From Chlorokybus atmophyticus (taxonomy: Eukaryota; Streptophyta; Chlorokybophyceae; Chlorokybales; Chlorokybaceae), in contig RHPI01003369.1 in the NCBI GenBank assembly GCA_009103225.1, positions 1,708,887 through 1,772,886 of the forward strand: a stretch of DNA of 64,000 bases, in the 5' to 3' direction. Below the pieces are notes generated by a model. It was not told the DNA's origin, made no database searches, and was given only the letters and a program-made list of their open reading frames with translations. A program made the translations under genes and the position numbers. Positions 39,402 to 51,556 of this stretch are shown here, in pieces (within the stretch, counting starts at the first letter, position 1; every line of letters begins with the position of its first letter).

Positions 39402-40887
39402 CTAATCTTCCTTGTCTCCACCTTCCTTTTTGCATTTTTTCCGCTTCTTTCGTCGTTCTTCCTTGCGCTTCCGCTTCTGCACTTTGCGCAGCTCTCTGCT
39501 GCGTTTCCGCTTGCTTCGTGCAGCTTTTCCACTTCCTTCGCTGCTACCTGTGCTACTGCTATCGCTATCACTATCCCTACTGCTAACACTACCCCTACGA
39601 TTACGTACACTACCTGGCTTTACAGCTGCAGTGGTCTCATCATCATCCTGCCGCAGCGCCTCGCCTTTCACCCAAGGCTTTTCTGGAAGCAACATTCTGC
39701 GCGGGAGCTGTGACACCTGTTCTGATGGCAACAAACCTGCCGACACGCCATCAGGCACGGGCAAAAACGGCCCTGTCTCGTCAACACGAGGTCCTGTGGC
39801 CCCACGCCCCCGCACCCGTCTGCACATACGCAATGTCCATAACATGAGCCTTCAGTTGAGACACAACACGAGTGATGGTAGACAAGTCTGAATGCCTGGA
39901 TTGTGTAAAGATGTGTACCTTGATGCAAGGAACTCGCCTAGGGCTTCATCATCCAACCCTCCTGTTTCAGCTGCATCAGATGTTGAAGGTGCGTCATCAT
40001 CCTTTGCAGCAGCCTGCGATCCTTTCCTCTTATGTTCACGACTATCCCTATCTCGCCTGCCCTCGCGACGCTCATCAAGCTCTTCACGCTTGCCTCCACG
40101 GTCGAAATAGCCGTCATCATCATCTCTAGAGCGATGCTGTTGACGTCTCCTCTTCTGCCTGTCTTCTTGCTCTCGGCGCTCTTGCTCGCGCTGCCGCCAC
40201 ATGTCCTGCTCCTGTGCCAGACGGTTGGCTGGCAGAAAGACATGCCGTTTCAGGACTCGCACTTCTATTTCTCATTCTTGTTCTCAGTGATTGTTGTTAC
40301 TGTTCTATACAGTTTGAGCCATATACTGATTCAGACAGTGACCGGTGTGGCTTGAAGCAAGCCTACCTATCATTGAAATGCGGCTGGCCAGAAGACACAA
40401 CTATGTATATACGCTGCGCGTGCACGTTGCAAGAGAATTGTATATTTTTGATGAGTATCACCACTCTGCATAAGGCTGCTTAACATGCAATCAACGGTTG
40501 AGAAAGAGATCTACCAACATATGAAACATCAGTGGTGTTATAAAGACCAACACGACACACGCAAGCTGAGACAAAACTAAGCAACGTTGTCAAGGACTCA
40601 ACCACACTACTCCAATCCGCCAGATTTACAACAAGTTAGCAATTCCGAAACTGTCAAAGTGAAAGTCGTAGTGTTCGCTCAGTGACGCATTACACGCACT
40701 AACAAGAGTTGATGATACCATGGTTGAGCTGGCGTATTGTGGCCTGGAGATAGCGAGCATTGGGCGCAAGCCTCGTGCGCCGCTTCTCCAAGTAGGCGGC
40801 CAAGCCGACCACACTGGCCCGCTCCTTCAGCTGCTGCGCCTCCGCCAGCAGCTGAGCGGCAATCTGCCGCTCAGTCTGCTCGTCCAT
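39402..40887 (-). CDS. Conserved charged coiled-coil protein, nuclear-type, function unknown
   Basis: Three exons: 40719-40887, 39919-40228, 39402-39819, with phases agreeing, 298 aa. The N-terminus is helical (MDEQTERQIAAQLLAEAQQL, AAYLEKRRTRLAPNARYLQA). The junction creates LNHANRLAQEQDMWRQREQE, followed by an Arg/Asp/Glu-rich segment with alternating charge. The third exon opens with RRVRGRGATGPRVDETGPFL and continues through LLPEKPWVKGEAL to a Lys/Arg-rich tail (KRKRKEERRKKRKK). The pattern of a helical head, MWRxREQ motif, RGRGA-GPR-DE-GP block and basic tail looks conserved and suggests an RNA-processing or nucleolar protein, but I cannot name the family. Telobox-like repeats lie about 110 nt upstream. 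The splice model is well supported by motif continuity. Confidence 0.75.
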
Positions 40888-42115
40888 AGCGGGATCAGCA
40901 ACACGAACACATGGTCACTACTCCACAACCACCCTCCCAACCATCCCGGCGCCCATGCCGCCGTCCACACCGCCGCTGCGTGACGCCCACAACCCTCCAA
41001 CCCTAACTAAACCCCAGAAACAGCACCGCTCTCGCTACTTGGCTGGCTGAATGGAAAGCTAACGTTTTCCGCTACGAGGACGATCAGCAGGACGATCATT
41101 GCGAAACGCGAGACTGTTGAAGCAACACGTAGCGACATTTCAAGTTCTACAGTCTGCTACCGATTTGCAGCGAAATTTTGGCGCCAGCTGGCAGTTTGGC
41201 GCCAGGAGCTGCGGCGGCGGCGTTGGTGGTGGGGGGGTGGTTGTCAGTGGAGGCAGTGTCGCAGGCGGTGGCTGGGGTGGTTACAGTGGCATTGGCGTCT
41301 GAGAGGGTTTAGCTTAGGGGCAGCAGAAGTGGTTTGCCAGCCGGCGAGCAAGTTGAGCAAGCTCGTAGCTGTGCATGGGCTGTTGCAGTTGAGGCGGCGA
41401 GCATGCCAGTGTGAAGGCTGGCCTAGGGCAGACTAGACTGAACTGGACCAGACTCGACTGCAATCGCGCTACTTTGTGGGAGTCTTGGGCTGGGAATTAA
41501 GGCTTCCCTAGCATGGAGGTCGCTTCCCTGCTGGGAATTGACATAGATGGTAAGCTTATGGAAGTGCTGCGCCACTCACCGCAGCGCATGTCACATTGGT
41601 TTGACAGTTCAACCTTGGTCAAAGCCTCACCTGTCAAGTTCTCAATGTTTACGCGTCGCCGCGCAAACAACGCTTGTACACCTACTGGCTATTTTGTGAG
41701 TCTGAAACTGCAACGACCCGGGTAGCAGTGCCTGATGTTGTGACTAAGCGACGGTGTTTTTGAGTAGTACTTTTTGCTGTTTCTTGTTGTCAAAGTATTG
41801 TGACAACAAAAAACAGCAACAAAAAGTGACAACAGACCAAATCAATGCAGACAAAAGCAAATAGAAAGGCAAGAGGGTTGGCAGGGGGAATATACACACC
41901 ATTCAGCTGCAAACACATTGATATAATCTCGTGCCTGGAAACACGATATATAACCAGTTATACATGCTCGTCAACACAAGCAACGTTATGGTGGTGTGCT
42001 TCAAGGGTCATAAACCACAGGAACACCAGATTCACAACCACACTGCTACATGTAGCGTTGGCTGGGACGGAGTCTAAGTTATTTCTTGCTGGCTTTAAGT
42101 TAACTTGTGTTGGCT
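40888..42115. other. Divergent intergenic upstream of LCB1
   Basis: This region holds telobox-like AACCCTAACTAAACCCC at 40999-41015 (for the minus gene) and AGGGTTTA at 41304-41311 (for a plus-strand transcript). A short plus frame starts at an ATG at 41513 and reaches a donor-like GATG|GTAAGC at 41550. It could be a 5' exon, but it cannot be joined in frame to the LCB1 start because of an upstream TAA. A hairpin at 41771-41825 is listed separately. Confidence 0.45.
41771..41825. repeat. Inverted repeat, stem about 22 bp
   Basis: TTTTTGCTGTTTCTTGTTGT and its near-complement flank a loop of about 8 bases, giving a stable hairpin in AT-rich intergenic DNA. Function is unknown; a terminator role or a small foldback relic are both possible. 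Confidence 0.6.
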
Positions 42116-44848
42116 ATGTGGTACTTCACTAAGTCTTCTGCTAACGCTGCTATCCCTGGCGATAACAATACATGCGTGCATGCAGCGCACATCCTCATTG
42201 AAGCGTTGCTGGTGGCCACGATCTTTTACCTCTTACTTCAAAAGAGTTACAAACCGGAAAAGCCCTTATCTGAGGAGGTGCGCATGCATACATGCATGCA
42301 TGCGCCATGCACGTTACCAGACTGTTGTGAAGCGTGCTTATGTAGCATGTCCTGACAGGAAATCAATCAGTTGTGTAACGATTGGGTTCCCGAGCCGTTG
42401 CATCCGGCTCTGAGCGAAGCTGCTTCAAGGCAACCGCCAGTGCTGTCCAGGTTTGCAGTCACGTTGTGTGTATGAGAATTAATACAAAACAAGTTACGAA
42501 CATGCGTGATGGTACTTCGACCAGAGCAGACATGCAACTGTTTTCACTTCACACTTCACGAACACTTTGGCTTTGGCATGCATCAGATGTTAAGTCTGTT
42601 TGAGCTCTTGGGTGTGATTACTGAAGTGGCGTTGTTACTTAGTGCGCCGGGAGCAAGGGTGATTGCGAACGGAGCTGAGGTGGTGAACCTTTCAACGCTT
42701 GATTTTCTTGGTGTGACAAGCAATGACCAAGTTTTGGTAAGCGCTGCCACCATCAACAGGGAAACGCTCTTGTGTCGCTCCCGGCATTGCGTAACAGCAT
42801 AGTACTTGCTTTGGCAGGCGGCAAGCAGAGCGGCCATTGACAAGTACGGTTGCGGCGCATGTGGACCTCGCGGGTTCTATGGGACCATTGGTATGCACGC
42901 TCGCAAGCATTAGCTGGTTGTTTGATGGTTTGCAGATGCCATGAGCTCATCCTAATGTTTGTAGCAATGAAGCAAGAAAGTGTGCATAGTTACGCTCTTT
43001 CTTACATCAGTGCTTGTTTATGCCGGATCATGAAACACAGTTATGTTAAGATTGTGATTATTGGCGATGGTACTGGTTGACTCATGGCACGATGGTGGTT
43101 GCGACGACTACATACATGGGTTGACCATGCAGATGTGCATCTGGACTTGGAGAAGAAGATTGTAGAGTTCACTGGAGCAGAGGAGGCCATCATCTACTCT
43201 TTTGGGCTTGCCACTCCAGCCAGCACCATCCCAGCCTTTGCGAAGAAGGGCGACATCCTGATCTGGTACAGTGTACACCTATACATGTTCAAATGCTGCA
43301 TCATTTGGTCTCATGGCCGTCCGTATCCGCTGTCATTGAGTACTGGTGTCTTCTTATGTATGTGTCAGTGCGGGTTCACATCTTACGTACGCACCGCAGT
43401 GATGAAGCTGTCAACTACGCCATTCAGAACGGGCTCACGCTGTCAAGGAGTACAGTGAGGTGGTTCAAGCACAATGACATGGCGGACCTTGAGAGGCAAC
43501 TTCAGCGTGTCATTGACAACGACATCAAACACCCAAAGGCGCTCAACAGGCGCTTCATTGTTGTGGAGGGCATTTATCAGGTTCGTGCATGTGATCACGC
43601 AAGTGTTCGGCCAACTCGTGCTCGAGTGCAGTATGAAGTGACTTTTTTTTTCTTTGTTTCACAGAATCGAGGGGATTTGGCGCCACTTGCCAGCATAGTT
43701 GCTCTCAAAGAGAATTACAAGTTCAGGGTGATGGTTGATGAGAGCTACTCTTTCGGCGTGCTCGGCCCAACTGGGCGGGGTGCAACTGAACACTGGGGGA
43801 TTCCGGTGAGTGAGAGAAGTTTACACCGTCACTGTGCAGGAGAGATCAGCGGACGCAAGTTTGACATCTTGTCGTTGTAGGTTGGTAAAGTGGATGTCAT
43901 TACAGCATCAATGGGGATGGCGTTGGGTTCAATGGGTGGCTTCTGCTGCGGCAGCACAAAGATTGTCAGTCATCAGGTATTACCCTTGCACACGCGCACA
44001 AACTGCACGGCCATACGCCCTGCTTGCATGGTTTGCATGCTCCATGTCTGGTGTGTCCTGTTTCATTACACCACCAGTATCATTGTGACAACACGTACAG
44101 CCACAGGCTTCAACCTTCGCTTCTCTCATTGATAGCTCTTGGTGAAACCACATGTGCCACTTTCTCAAGCTGTTGTGTGCTGCAGCGGTTAAATGGAGCG
44201 GGCTACGTCTTTTCAGCAGCGCTGCCACCGTACTTGGCGTCCGCATCAATGGAGGCACTCAACTTCATCGAGCGCAGTCCTGAGCAGCTGGTGCAGCTAC
44301 GCAAGAACGCCGAGTTTTTGCAGCGCGCTCTCGCGAGAGTGACGGGGCTCACCTTGGTTGGGGCTGAGTTCTCACCCATCATGCATCTACATCTCATAAA
44401 GTCAACCGGCTCCATTGAAGTCGACAATGCGCTACTCGACAAGATATGCGACAAGGTAAGGCGTTATGCGTTATGCGTTGGTGTTGTTGGGCAGCTGTAC
44501 ATAGAATGCAAGGCATGCACATGCATAAGGCATGCATAGAGGCTGTAGCATAGCACGACATGTATGGCACACATATTAAAATGCAAGTTTAGTTTACCAC
44601 CGGGCTACCCTACTACACAACCACTAATGCCGCTACTGTTTGAGTAATGGTGTGCACTCGTGTAGGTCTTGGGCAAAGGGGTCCTACTAACAAGGAGCAA
44701 GTACACGCACTTGGAGAAGTTCAAGCAGGAACCCAGCATCCGGCTCACGGTGTGTGCAACACACACTGAGGAGGACTTGCTGTCAGCTGCAACGGCTATT
44801 AAGGCTCTGGCCAAGATGGTTTTGGGCAATGGGCACAGCTTGCGGTAA
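42116..44848 (+). CDS. LCB1: Serine palmitoyltransferase subunit LCB1
   Basis: This is the regulatory subunit of the ER enzyme that condenses serine and palmitoyl-CoA, the first step of sphingolipid synthesis; it pairs with LCB2. Ten exons: 42116-42277, 42359-42450, 42643-42736, 42818-42890, 43133-43265, 43400-43580, 43665-43805, 43881-43976, 44186-44455, 44666-44848, all in phase, about 474 aa. An N-terminal membrane segment ([17 protein letters not shown]) is followed by [89 protein letters not shown] and [16 protein letters not shown]. The region that carries the PLP lysine in LCB2 lacks it here, as expected for LCB1. The start codon is the first in-frame Met after an upstream stop; a 5' non-coding exon is possible. 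Confidence 0.95.
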
Positions 44849-45695
44849 CTATCAGTCTTGACAGCTTGCTAGCAGCAGTGTCTTGCCGGCAATGCATGGC
44901 TACAATAGTGGCTTTTTGCATTGCAACTTGCAGCGAACCTCTGCATTGCACACGCTGACTTTATAGCCCCTTTTGAGGTGTTGTAGAACAGTACCATAGC
45001 CCATCACTGATTGCTGAGCTTACCATGCAGCACGCACATGTGCACGCACTCCCTTCACACTGTACTGGCTATGTCGTTTGTTGACACAACAGCCTACTTC
45101 AACTGACAATGGGTTGCAGCTTGTGCGGCGCAAACAATGACGCGCGGCACAAGTTGCATGGTGCAGGTCCGTATCCCCTTCATTAACATGACTGAAGGAC
45201 GGACTGCAGCAGCTGTTAGCGCGGTACAGATGTTATCACCGCATTGCATTCTTTGTATACATCTGCACTGTTGGAAAGCCTATGCACCCCACAGTCACAA
45301 ACCAGGCAAAAGTGTTGGACGTAAAGTGAGAACACGTCCTTGACAAGGACAGCTGTTAGCAAAGATCGTTGTGATGTTGCAATTGCTGGCATGAAGGTGG
45401 CAGCAGAATGTAGAGGAGAATGCAGGGGAAATCATCTCATTCTGTATGTGTTAGACCATAAGGTCGTGCAGCTTTGCATGGTTGGATTTGTAATGTATAC
45501 TGCCACAAGCCAGTAGGCATACGAAACATGTGCACATTGCTTGACTTGCATGCACACTAAGCATGTTGCAACTTATGTACACAACGAGCAACGTAGACCA
45601 TAATATTGGTATATGTATAGACAGCTGGATAAGACAGTCAGCACAACATGAGAGCAACTCTGCATTGAGTCAGAAGTGCTGTTGCGCAGCTGCGC
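44849..45695. other. Convergent 3' flanks, LCB1 / kinase
   Basis: This interval lies between two tail-to-tail genes. I see no exon or repeat of note. Confidence 0.45.
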
Positions 45696-48123
45696 TTAAC
45701 TTATGGCACAGCCGCAACCCTTCTTGAATGGCTGCACCTCCATATCTTTCTGTAGACGCTCTAACCTGGTTATAATCTCCGCAAATGTGGGTCGCTTGGT
45801 GGGGTCGCCATCCCAACATGCCGACACAAGCTCTTTGCAGCCATCCGGGTAGAATCGGTCAGTAAACTTGGGCCGCAGGTCTTGCGTAGCAGCGCCTTCC
45901 GCAACCGTGGCTGCTGTCTGATACTGAAACGCTGGGGCGCCTTCAAACAACTCATATAGAATGATACCAAACGAGTAAACATCCACACTTTTGGTGTAAG
46001 CCTCGTGTCGGTACACCTCCGGAGCCATGTACCGATACGAGCCCGTCTCACCGGTCATCTCGTACTTCTCGTTCAAGTTATTGAATGACAGCAGCTTGCT
46101 CAAACCAAAATCAGCAATCTTCAGATGTCCCGCCTCAGATATCAGCACATTCCTCGGCTTCAAATCTCTATGAACAATGGCTTCTGGTTTCCGCATGTGC
46201 AGGTAGTTCATCCCCCTGTGGCAAACCATTTGTCCGCACACAAGCCTATGGCACACACACACATGCAACATGAGATACAAAACGTACTTGGAGATGTCCA
46301 GTGCGTAATGAAAGACGTCCGCCCTAGGTAATCTTTGCCGGAACATGATATCATGCAAATTGCCCTGCAACACGCACAACACAATTCAGCAAGAGCACAC
46401 CACAGAGCACTTCAAGGATGCACGTGCATAACATACCCGAGGCAAGAACTCCGTCACAATCATCAACGGGTAACCAGGCTTCGAGCAGGCGCCTAAAAAC
46501 TGGACAATATGCGGATGCTGCAGTTTCGGCAACAATGCAATTTCGTCGCGGAACTCCTGCGTGGCAACTATGTCTGTCTCCAGCGTCTGCAGCATCTTTT
46601 TCACGGCAACCTCTGTTCCTCGCCATTGCACTTTCCATATCTCGCCAAACGCGCCCGTGCCAACCAGCTTCCCAGCAGACAGATCTAATTCAGTGGGATC
46701 GATCTCCCACTCCTGGCTCGGATCTACCCGTGGCATGTTTATTGACTTGGGTGACGCATGTCTGCTTGCACTCTACCCACAACAAAACACAAAGTGAGCA
46801 CTTCAACAGGTGACCTAACAGGAGCATCTCATCCAAACTGGTTCAACATGCACACAACCCAATGCAATGAACATACCGAAGTTCGGGCGCCAGCATTTCG
46901 CAGCATCAATGCAACTTCCACATGGCCGAATGTGACAGCATCCGACAGCGGCTGCAACAAACCCACAGTAATGCTTTGCAATTAGAGACGTCCAACTGAA
47001 ATCCTCGCCAGATCTGTTTTGCAGCTATTAAGCCCGCAGATGCACTTGCTCACGGTACACAATTGCCCTGTGCGCACACTCGTGTGCTTTAATGCGACAC
47101 TGCATGCAGCAGTACGATTGTGGTTGACAAGGCCGTACTTCAAAGACACAACAAATGCAGAACTATATGTATGCTTCAGCCCCGCGACTGGATGACTGCT
47201 TTGACGACTGACAAACACACGCTAGTTACTCATCTACACGAGCACCCTGCATGCCATACGCGCATGCAAGACGTTGTGCACATGCATCCATACCGTTCCA
47301 CCCCATCGGTCGACCGCATTGACTCGTGCCCCAGCGGCAAGCAAAAGCTCCACAATACTCTTTTTGCCCTCTGACGCAGCCAGGTGCAACGGAGTGCGGC
47401 CATCATAATCCGCACCGTTCACATCCGCGCCCTCGTCAACAAGCGCTTTTACCTACACTACAATGTGTCAGTGCTGTGGCGTTAGTGCACACAAAGCTGC
47501 ATGATTTTCATTGCCACGACAATGGCGGTTTTAGTGTCAGCATAACCTCTCTTCGCTACAATGTGTCAACGCTAACGCTTCAGCGCTATACAAAAAATCT
47601 GTCAACATCCAACAATGCACTGGTGACTGGTGATGTTGACTGCTGTCTTCTGTAGTTTCTGTTTCGTGCAATGAACGAGCAAACCCTCTTGCAAGTGCAT
47701 CTCCATTACCCATGAAAGTTACAAGCAATGCCAACCAGGTGATGCCTGATGTGTAAAAGATGCTCAACTGCAATGCAGCTTGATAAGGGACAGCATGGTC
47801 TAAAACTACAGTGCAAGTGCTCGGAGCACCTGCTTGTAGTTGCCTTTGCCAGCTAGAAACAGCAGCTTTGTGATGCTGTCCATCGTCTTGGGGATGTCAG
47901 CTTCTAGGCTGCTGGCGAGGTCGGCGTGCGGGGGAGGCTTGGGAGCCCTATTGACTATATTTATGGGCTGCGGAGGCGTTGGGGCAGGAGGTTCTCCCCC
48001 AAGCCTCGGCAGCGCTGCGGCGGCGACCGATGACGGCACCAGAGAGCGCATGGAAGAGTTAGGCTCGTGGCCTGCTGCTGCCCCATGCAGCTGAGCGCCG
48101 CCGCGTGCGTCGCCGTTCTGCAT
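45696..48123 (-). CDS. Ankyrin-repeat Raf-like (TKL) protein kinase with C-terminal CaaX-like motif
   Basis: Six exons: 47830-48123, 47294-47452, 46877-46951, 46437-46772, 46288-46364, 45696-46215, phases agree, about 486 aa. The N-terminal ~75 residues are Pro/Ala-rich; then [18 protein letters not shown] leads into ankyrin repeats ([51 protein letters not shown]). This head-plus-kinase layout matches plant integrin-linked-kinase-type (Raf group C) kinases. The kinase is complete and looks active: GTGAFGEIW loop, VAVKK lysine, [22 protein letters not shown]. The protein ends KKGCGCAIS, i.e. a basic patch, a cysteine and a terminal C-A-I-S that fits a farnesylation CaaX box. A telobox sits 43 nt upstream of the start. 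Substrates are unknown. Confidence 0.9.
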
Positions 48124-51100
48124 GGCTGCCAGCTGGCAAGCAGCTGAATGCCTCAATGCGGCGGCAAAACCCTAACTCTGGCCTTACTGGTTGGCTGAGC
48201 ACTTCAGGACGGCCGGCCGGGGTCCCGCCTCCTCCGCCAGCGCATCCTAGCTAGACCAATGCTGCCCCACACCCAGCAGGTGATTGGCCACGTCGCCGCC
48301 GGCGCCCTCCTCCCTCTCCTCCTCGCCCAGCACGAGCACGCCCACCAGGTGGAGCTTGGCTCCACCTGCGCTCCCTCCGCCAGCAAACTCCTCTCTCCTC
48401 CACCGCTGCCTGGCAAAGCAGCCCCCTTCCACACCCACCCGCACAAGCGTCGTCAGCTCTCCATCGCCCACAGCACCTAACTCCACGCCGCCGCCACCAC
48501 CGCCCTTGCCGCCGCCGTCGTTAGCGCCGACGGTATCTTTCTGCGAATACGCACCAGAAAGTTACCTCCGTATCTTGCTACTGTAAAGCAACAAATGTAA
48601 TCTCAACTGGTTGCGCAGGTCTCATACGTTAGGATGGATGGCCGTCGTGAAGACGTGCACATGATGTGCAGCGTACAGTGTTTCGAATACGGCAAATTGG
48701 TCGGGACGTTAATCTGGCTTGCGGTACACACGCCGTGACAAAAACGTACGGTACCGGCACTCCAGCCATTGGCGTAGACAAGCTCGTGTCGGAAAGGGCA
48801 GGCACCTGACCAGACGACAAGAATGGCCATCATTCTCTATATACACTTGTTGCAGACATGCAGTCTTAGCGGACTTACTGCAGGCCCTACGGTGGTATGT
48901 GACATGCACAGCATATGTCAACATGTGGGCACCATGCCTTTCAAGTTGTAATAACAAACGCGCACCCGCTGTTTTGATGTTGCGCACATCAAAGTCACAA
49001 CTTTACGCACACGGCACACCCACAGACGTGAGCGTGCACGTGTTTGGCGTACGGAGCGTGTACGACAATCGAGAGGACGGTGCTTGCGCGTCACGCCCGT
49101 GCAACAACAGTTTGACGACTTGTCTTTGGATATCTGATGCTTACGATGTGTTTTAAAAGTAAATAAATATATCCAGCTATATACGGCACTTATACATAAA
49201 CATCCGTGTGAAAAAGCAAAAGTTATCTAATGTTAAATTGAATTGTCCTTATGCATTCTTGAACATTAAAACTCTTGATTTGTTCATGTTATGTTCGCAA
49301 ACATGGTTGGTCAAACACATCTTTGCTTTCGCCACCTTTTTTTATGATTTCAATGCTATATTTATTAACATGTAACCCCGTGCTTAATTAATTCGTAAGC
49401 CATTTTCAAGTTAAAGCCCCATGCAAAAGCAAACATTTTAAGCTTGAACAGTTGGTTTGAAAAAACATCTTGCATTATGCAATGCCATACACTCAGCCAT
49501 TTTTATAGCTCAAGCAGTTACCATGAAATTTCATATCCGATATAAAAAGATATGGCATAGTCTGTTAGCGCGAATTTCAAACGAAACTGGGAGCATAAGT
49601 GTACACCCTATCACAGGCACAGACGGGCCTCACAGTGATTTGCCCACAACGGGCTGATTATCATATATGATTACGCTTTGATAGCGCAAGCATATTAGTA
49701 AGCTTTATAACACCCATTAAAAATGTCTGAATACTTTTGCGTGCAATAAAACTATTTGAAGGTGACATCATCTGTGCGGTTTGACTTTTGTACTAACTTA
49801 TTATGACATTAAAATTGGTATTGACAATATCTCTATGCAGCAACACTGTTCATTGATAAGCACATGATGTATACAATGAAACTTCTAAAACGGATGCAAG
49901 GTTGCTAACGGACAGTGTAATAGAAAAGATTAAAGCACATGGTCACAAGACATGCACCTTATAATTTCAGTGTAATGCAACCTTGTAGCGCCGTCGCTAT
50001 AGCTAATGATTGAGGGCGTGTATTGATTTTTGAGAGTGATTTTTTACTGCAGAGACCAAGCTGTCAGGTAGTGGCTCACACTATGCACAATCTTTGTGCA
50101 ATCTCAATCATAGCCGCGGCATTTCTAGCAGCTGGCAATGGCGCTATGGTGCCCATAATGGGGCACAGCCATTGCGAGCGATGAATGCAATCAGCTATTA
50201 CATTAATTGCTAGCAACGACCTCCGTGGTTAGCGACCACCGTGCCACCTTGTGGCACAAGGCGGGCAAGCCACTGTCTATTGCATTCACCAAGACGTCTC
50301 AAAGGATGGTCACCCGTGGCTCACACGATGCTATCAATCAATTCATAGGCTATTGCATTTATTGCTAGCAACGTTAACAGCCTGTGTAGTTGACAACAAC
50401 ACAGAGCGGGCAAGCCACTGCCTACTGCATTCACCAAGCTGTGTCAGAGGATGGTCACCAGTGGCTCACGATGCACACACATGCAGCAGCTGCAAACCCC
50501 ATAACGCCATTGCCAGCGGCCAGCAACGACACTAATAGCCCCATAGCATGGGGCTATTGCATTGCATTAATTGCTAGCAACGGCCTCTATGGTTGGCAAC
50601 CATAAAGCGCGGGCAAGCTAGTGTCTATCGTAATTCATCAAGCTCTTTCAGTGGCTGCTCACTAGTGGCTGATTTTATGCACACACATACAGCAAAGCAA
50701 ACCCCATAGCGCTCAGCGGCGAGCAATGGCGCTATGGGCTATTGCATTGCATTGATTGCTTGCAACGGCCTTTGTGGGTTGCAACCACGCAGGGCGGGAA
50801 AGCCATTGTCTAACACATTGACAAAGCCGCTCAGCGGCTAGCAATGACGCTATAGGGCTATTGCATTGCATTGCATTGGTTCTCAGCAATGGCCTTTGTA
50901 GTTTGCAACCACGCAGAGCGGGGAAGCCACTTTCTGATACATTTACCAAGCCGTCTCAGTGGCTCACATAATGCACACACAAACAGCAGCAGCACACAGG
51001 CTAAAGTTGAATGAAAGCGTATGCAATACATATTTACATATTTGCATGATTAAAGTGGCATAGCTAAGTGCATGCGAATGAGCTTGGCTATAGCAGGCAG

Positions 51101-51384
51101 AGGCTGGTTGAAGCAAGGAAGCAATCGAACAAAAAAGCATAATGGTGATCATTACTGTCTTACCAATAAGTGCTTTTGGTGGAGTCCCGTAATGAAGATG
51201 ATAGGCTTGATTGATTATTTGAGGTGTCAATGAGAAAATCTAAACCACTTTCGAGAAACATCCATTGCACAGCCGTCGCACTATTATATTGATCGGTTTG
51301 TATACAATGGATTGTGGCCCACCATAACGGCACCAACAAAACGGCGTGGCCACGGCGACAACAGTATAGCAACACCTTCGCAAC
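48124..51384. other. Gene-poor region upstream of the kinase
   Basis: The telobox AAAACCCTAACT (48166-48177) lies next to the kinase start. A GC-rich block at 48,230-48,540 has open frames on both strands (about 80-100 codons) without recognisable domains, so no gene is called. From 49,150 to 50,050 the DNA is AT-rich. Degenerate tandem repeats follow (listed separately). Confidence 0.5.
50080..50990. repeat. Degenerate tandem repeat array, units roughly 120-250 bp
   Basis: At least five diverged units recur. Each contains a block like GCTATTGCATTGCATTAATT, GCTAGCAACGGCCT, GGTTGCAACCAC, GCGGGCAAGCCA and CAGTGGCTCAC followed by GCACACACA. Spacing varies and units carry indels, so this looks like an old minisatellite or a decayed element rather than a recent expansion. 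Confidence 0.75.
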
Positions 51385-51556
51385 ATAGTCCATGCTCACA
51401 TACACAACTTTACCGCCGCACACAGACCGAAAAGCCTCCATCCTAGTTTATTTGGAAGATTTGGCGAAAATAGTCCATACTCACATACTCAAATTCACCG
51501 CCGCACACAGACCGACTCAGCCTCCATCTCAAATGATTTTGAAAGATTTGGCGAAA
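51385..51556. repeat. Tandem duplication, about 88 bp x 2
   Basis: Copy 1 (about 51,385-51,469) and copy 2 (about 51,473-51,556) share CATAGTCCAT-CTCACATAC, ACCGCCGCACACAGACCGA, GCCTCCATC and the ending GAAGATTTGGCGAAAA / GAAAGATTTGGCGAAAA, with few differences. It immediately precedes the GC-rich tRNA-like element. Confidence 0.8.

Noticed and set aside
41513-41549. Short N-terminal exon of LCB1
   Set aside because: It ends at a plausible donor, but no acceptor before 42116 joins it to LCB1 without meeting the in-frame TAA just upstream; known LCB1 N-termini do not match either.
48247-48486. 80-codon minus-strand gene in the GC-rich block
   Set aside because: Opposite-strand frames are equally open, composition alone explains them, and no motif or splice partner was found.
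50080-50990. CRISPR-like array
   Set aside because: Units are long, diverged and irregularly spaced, with no uniform spacers, and the genome is eukaryotic.
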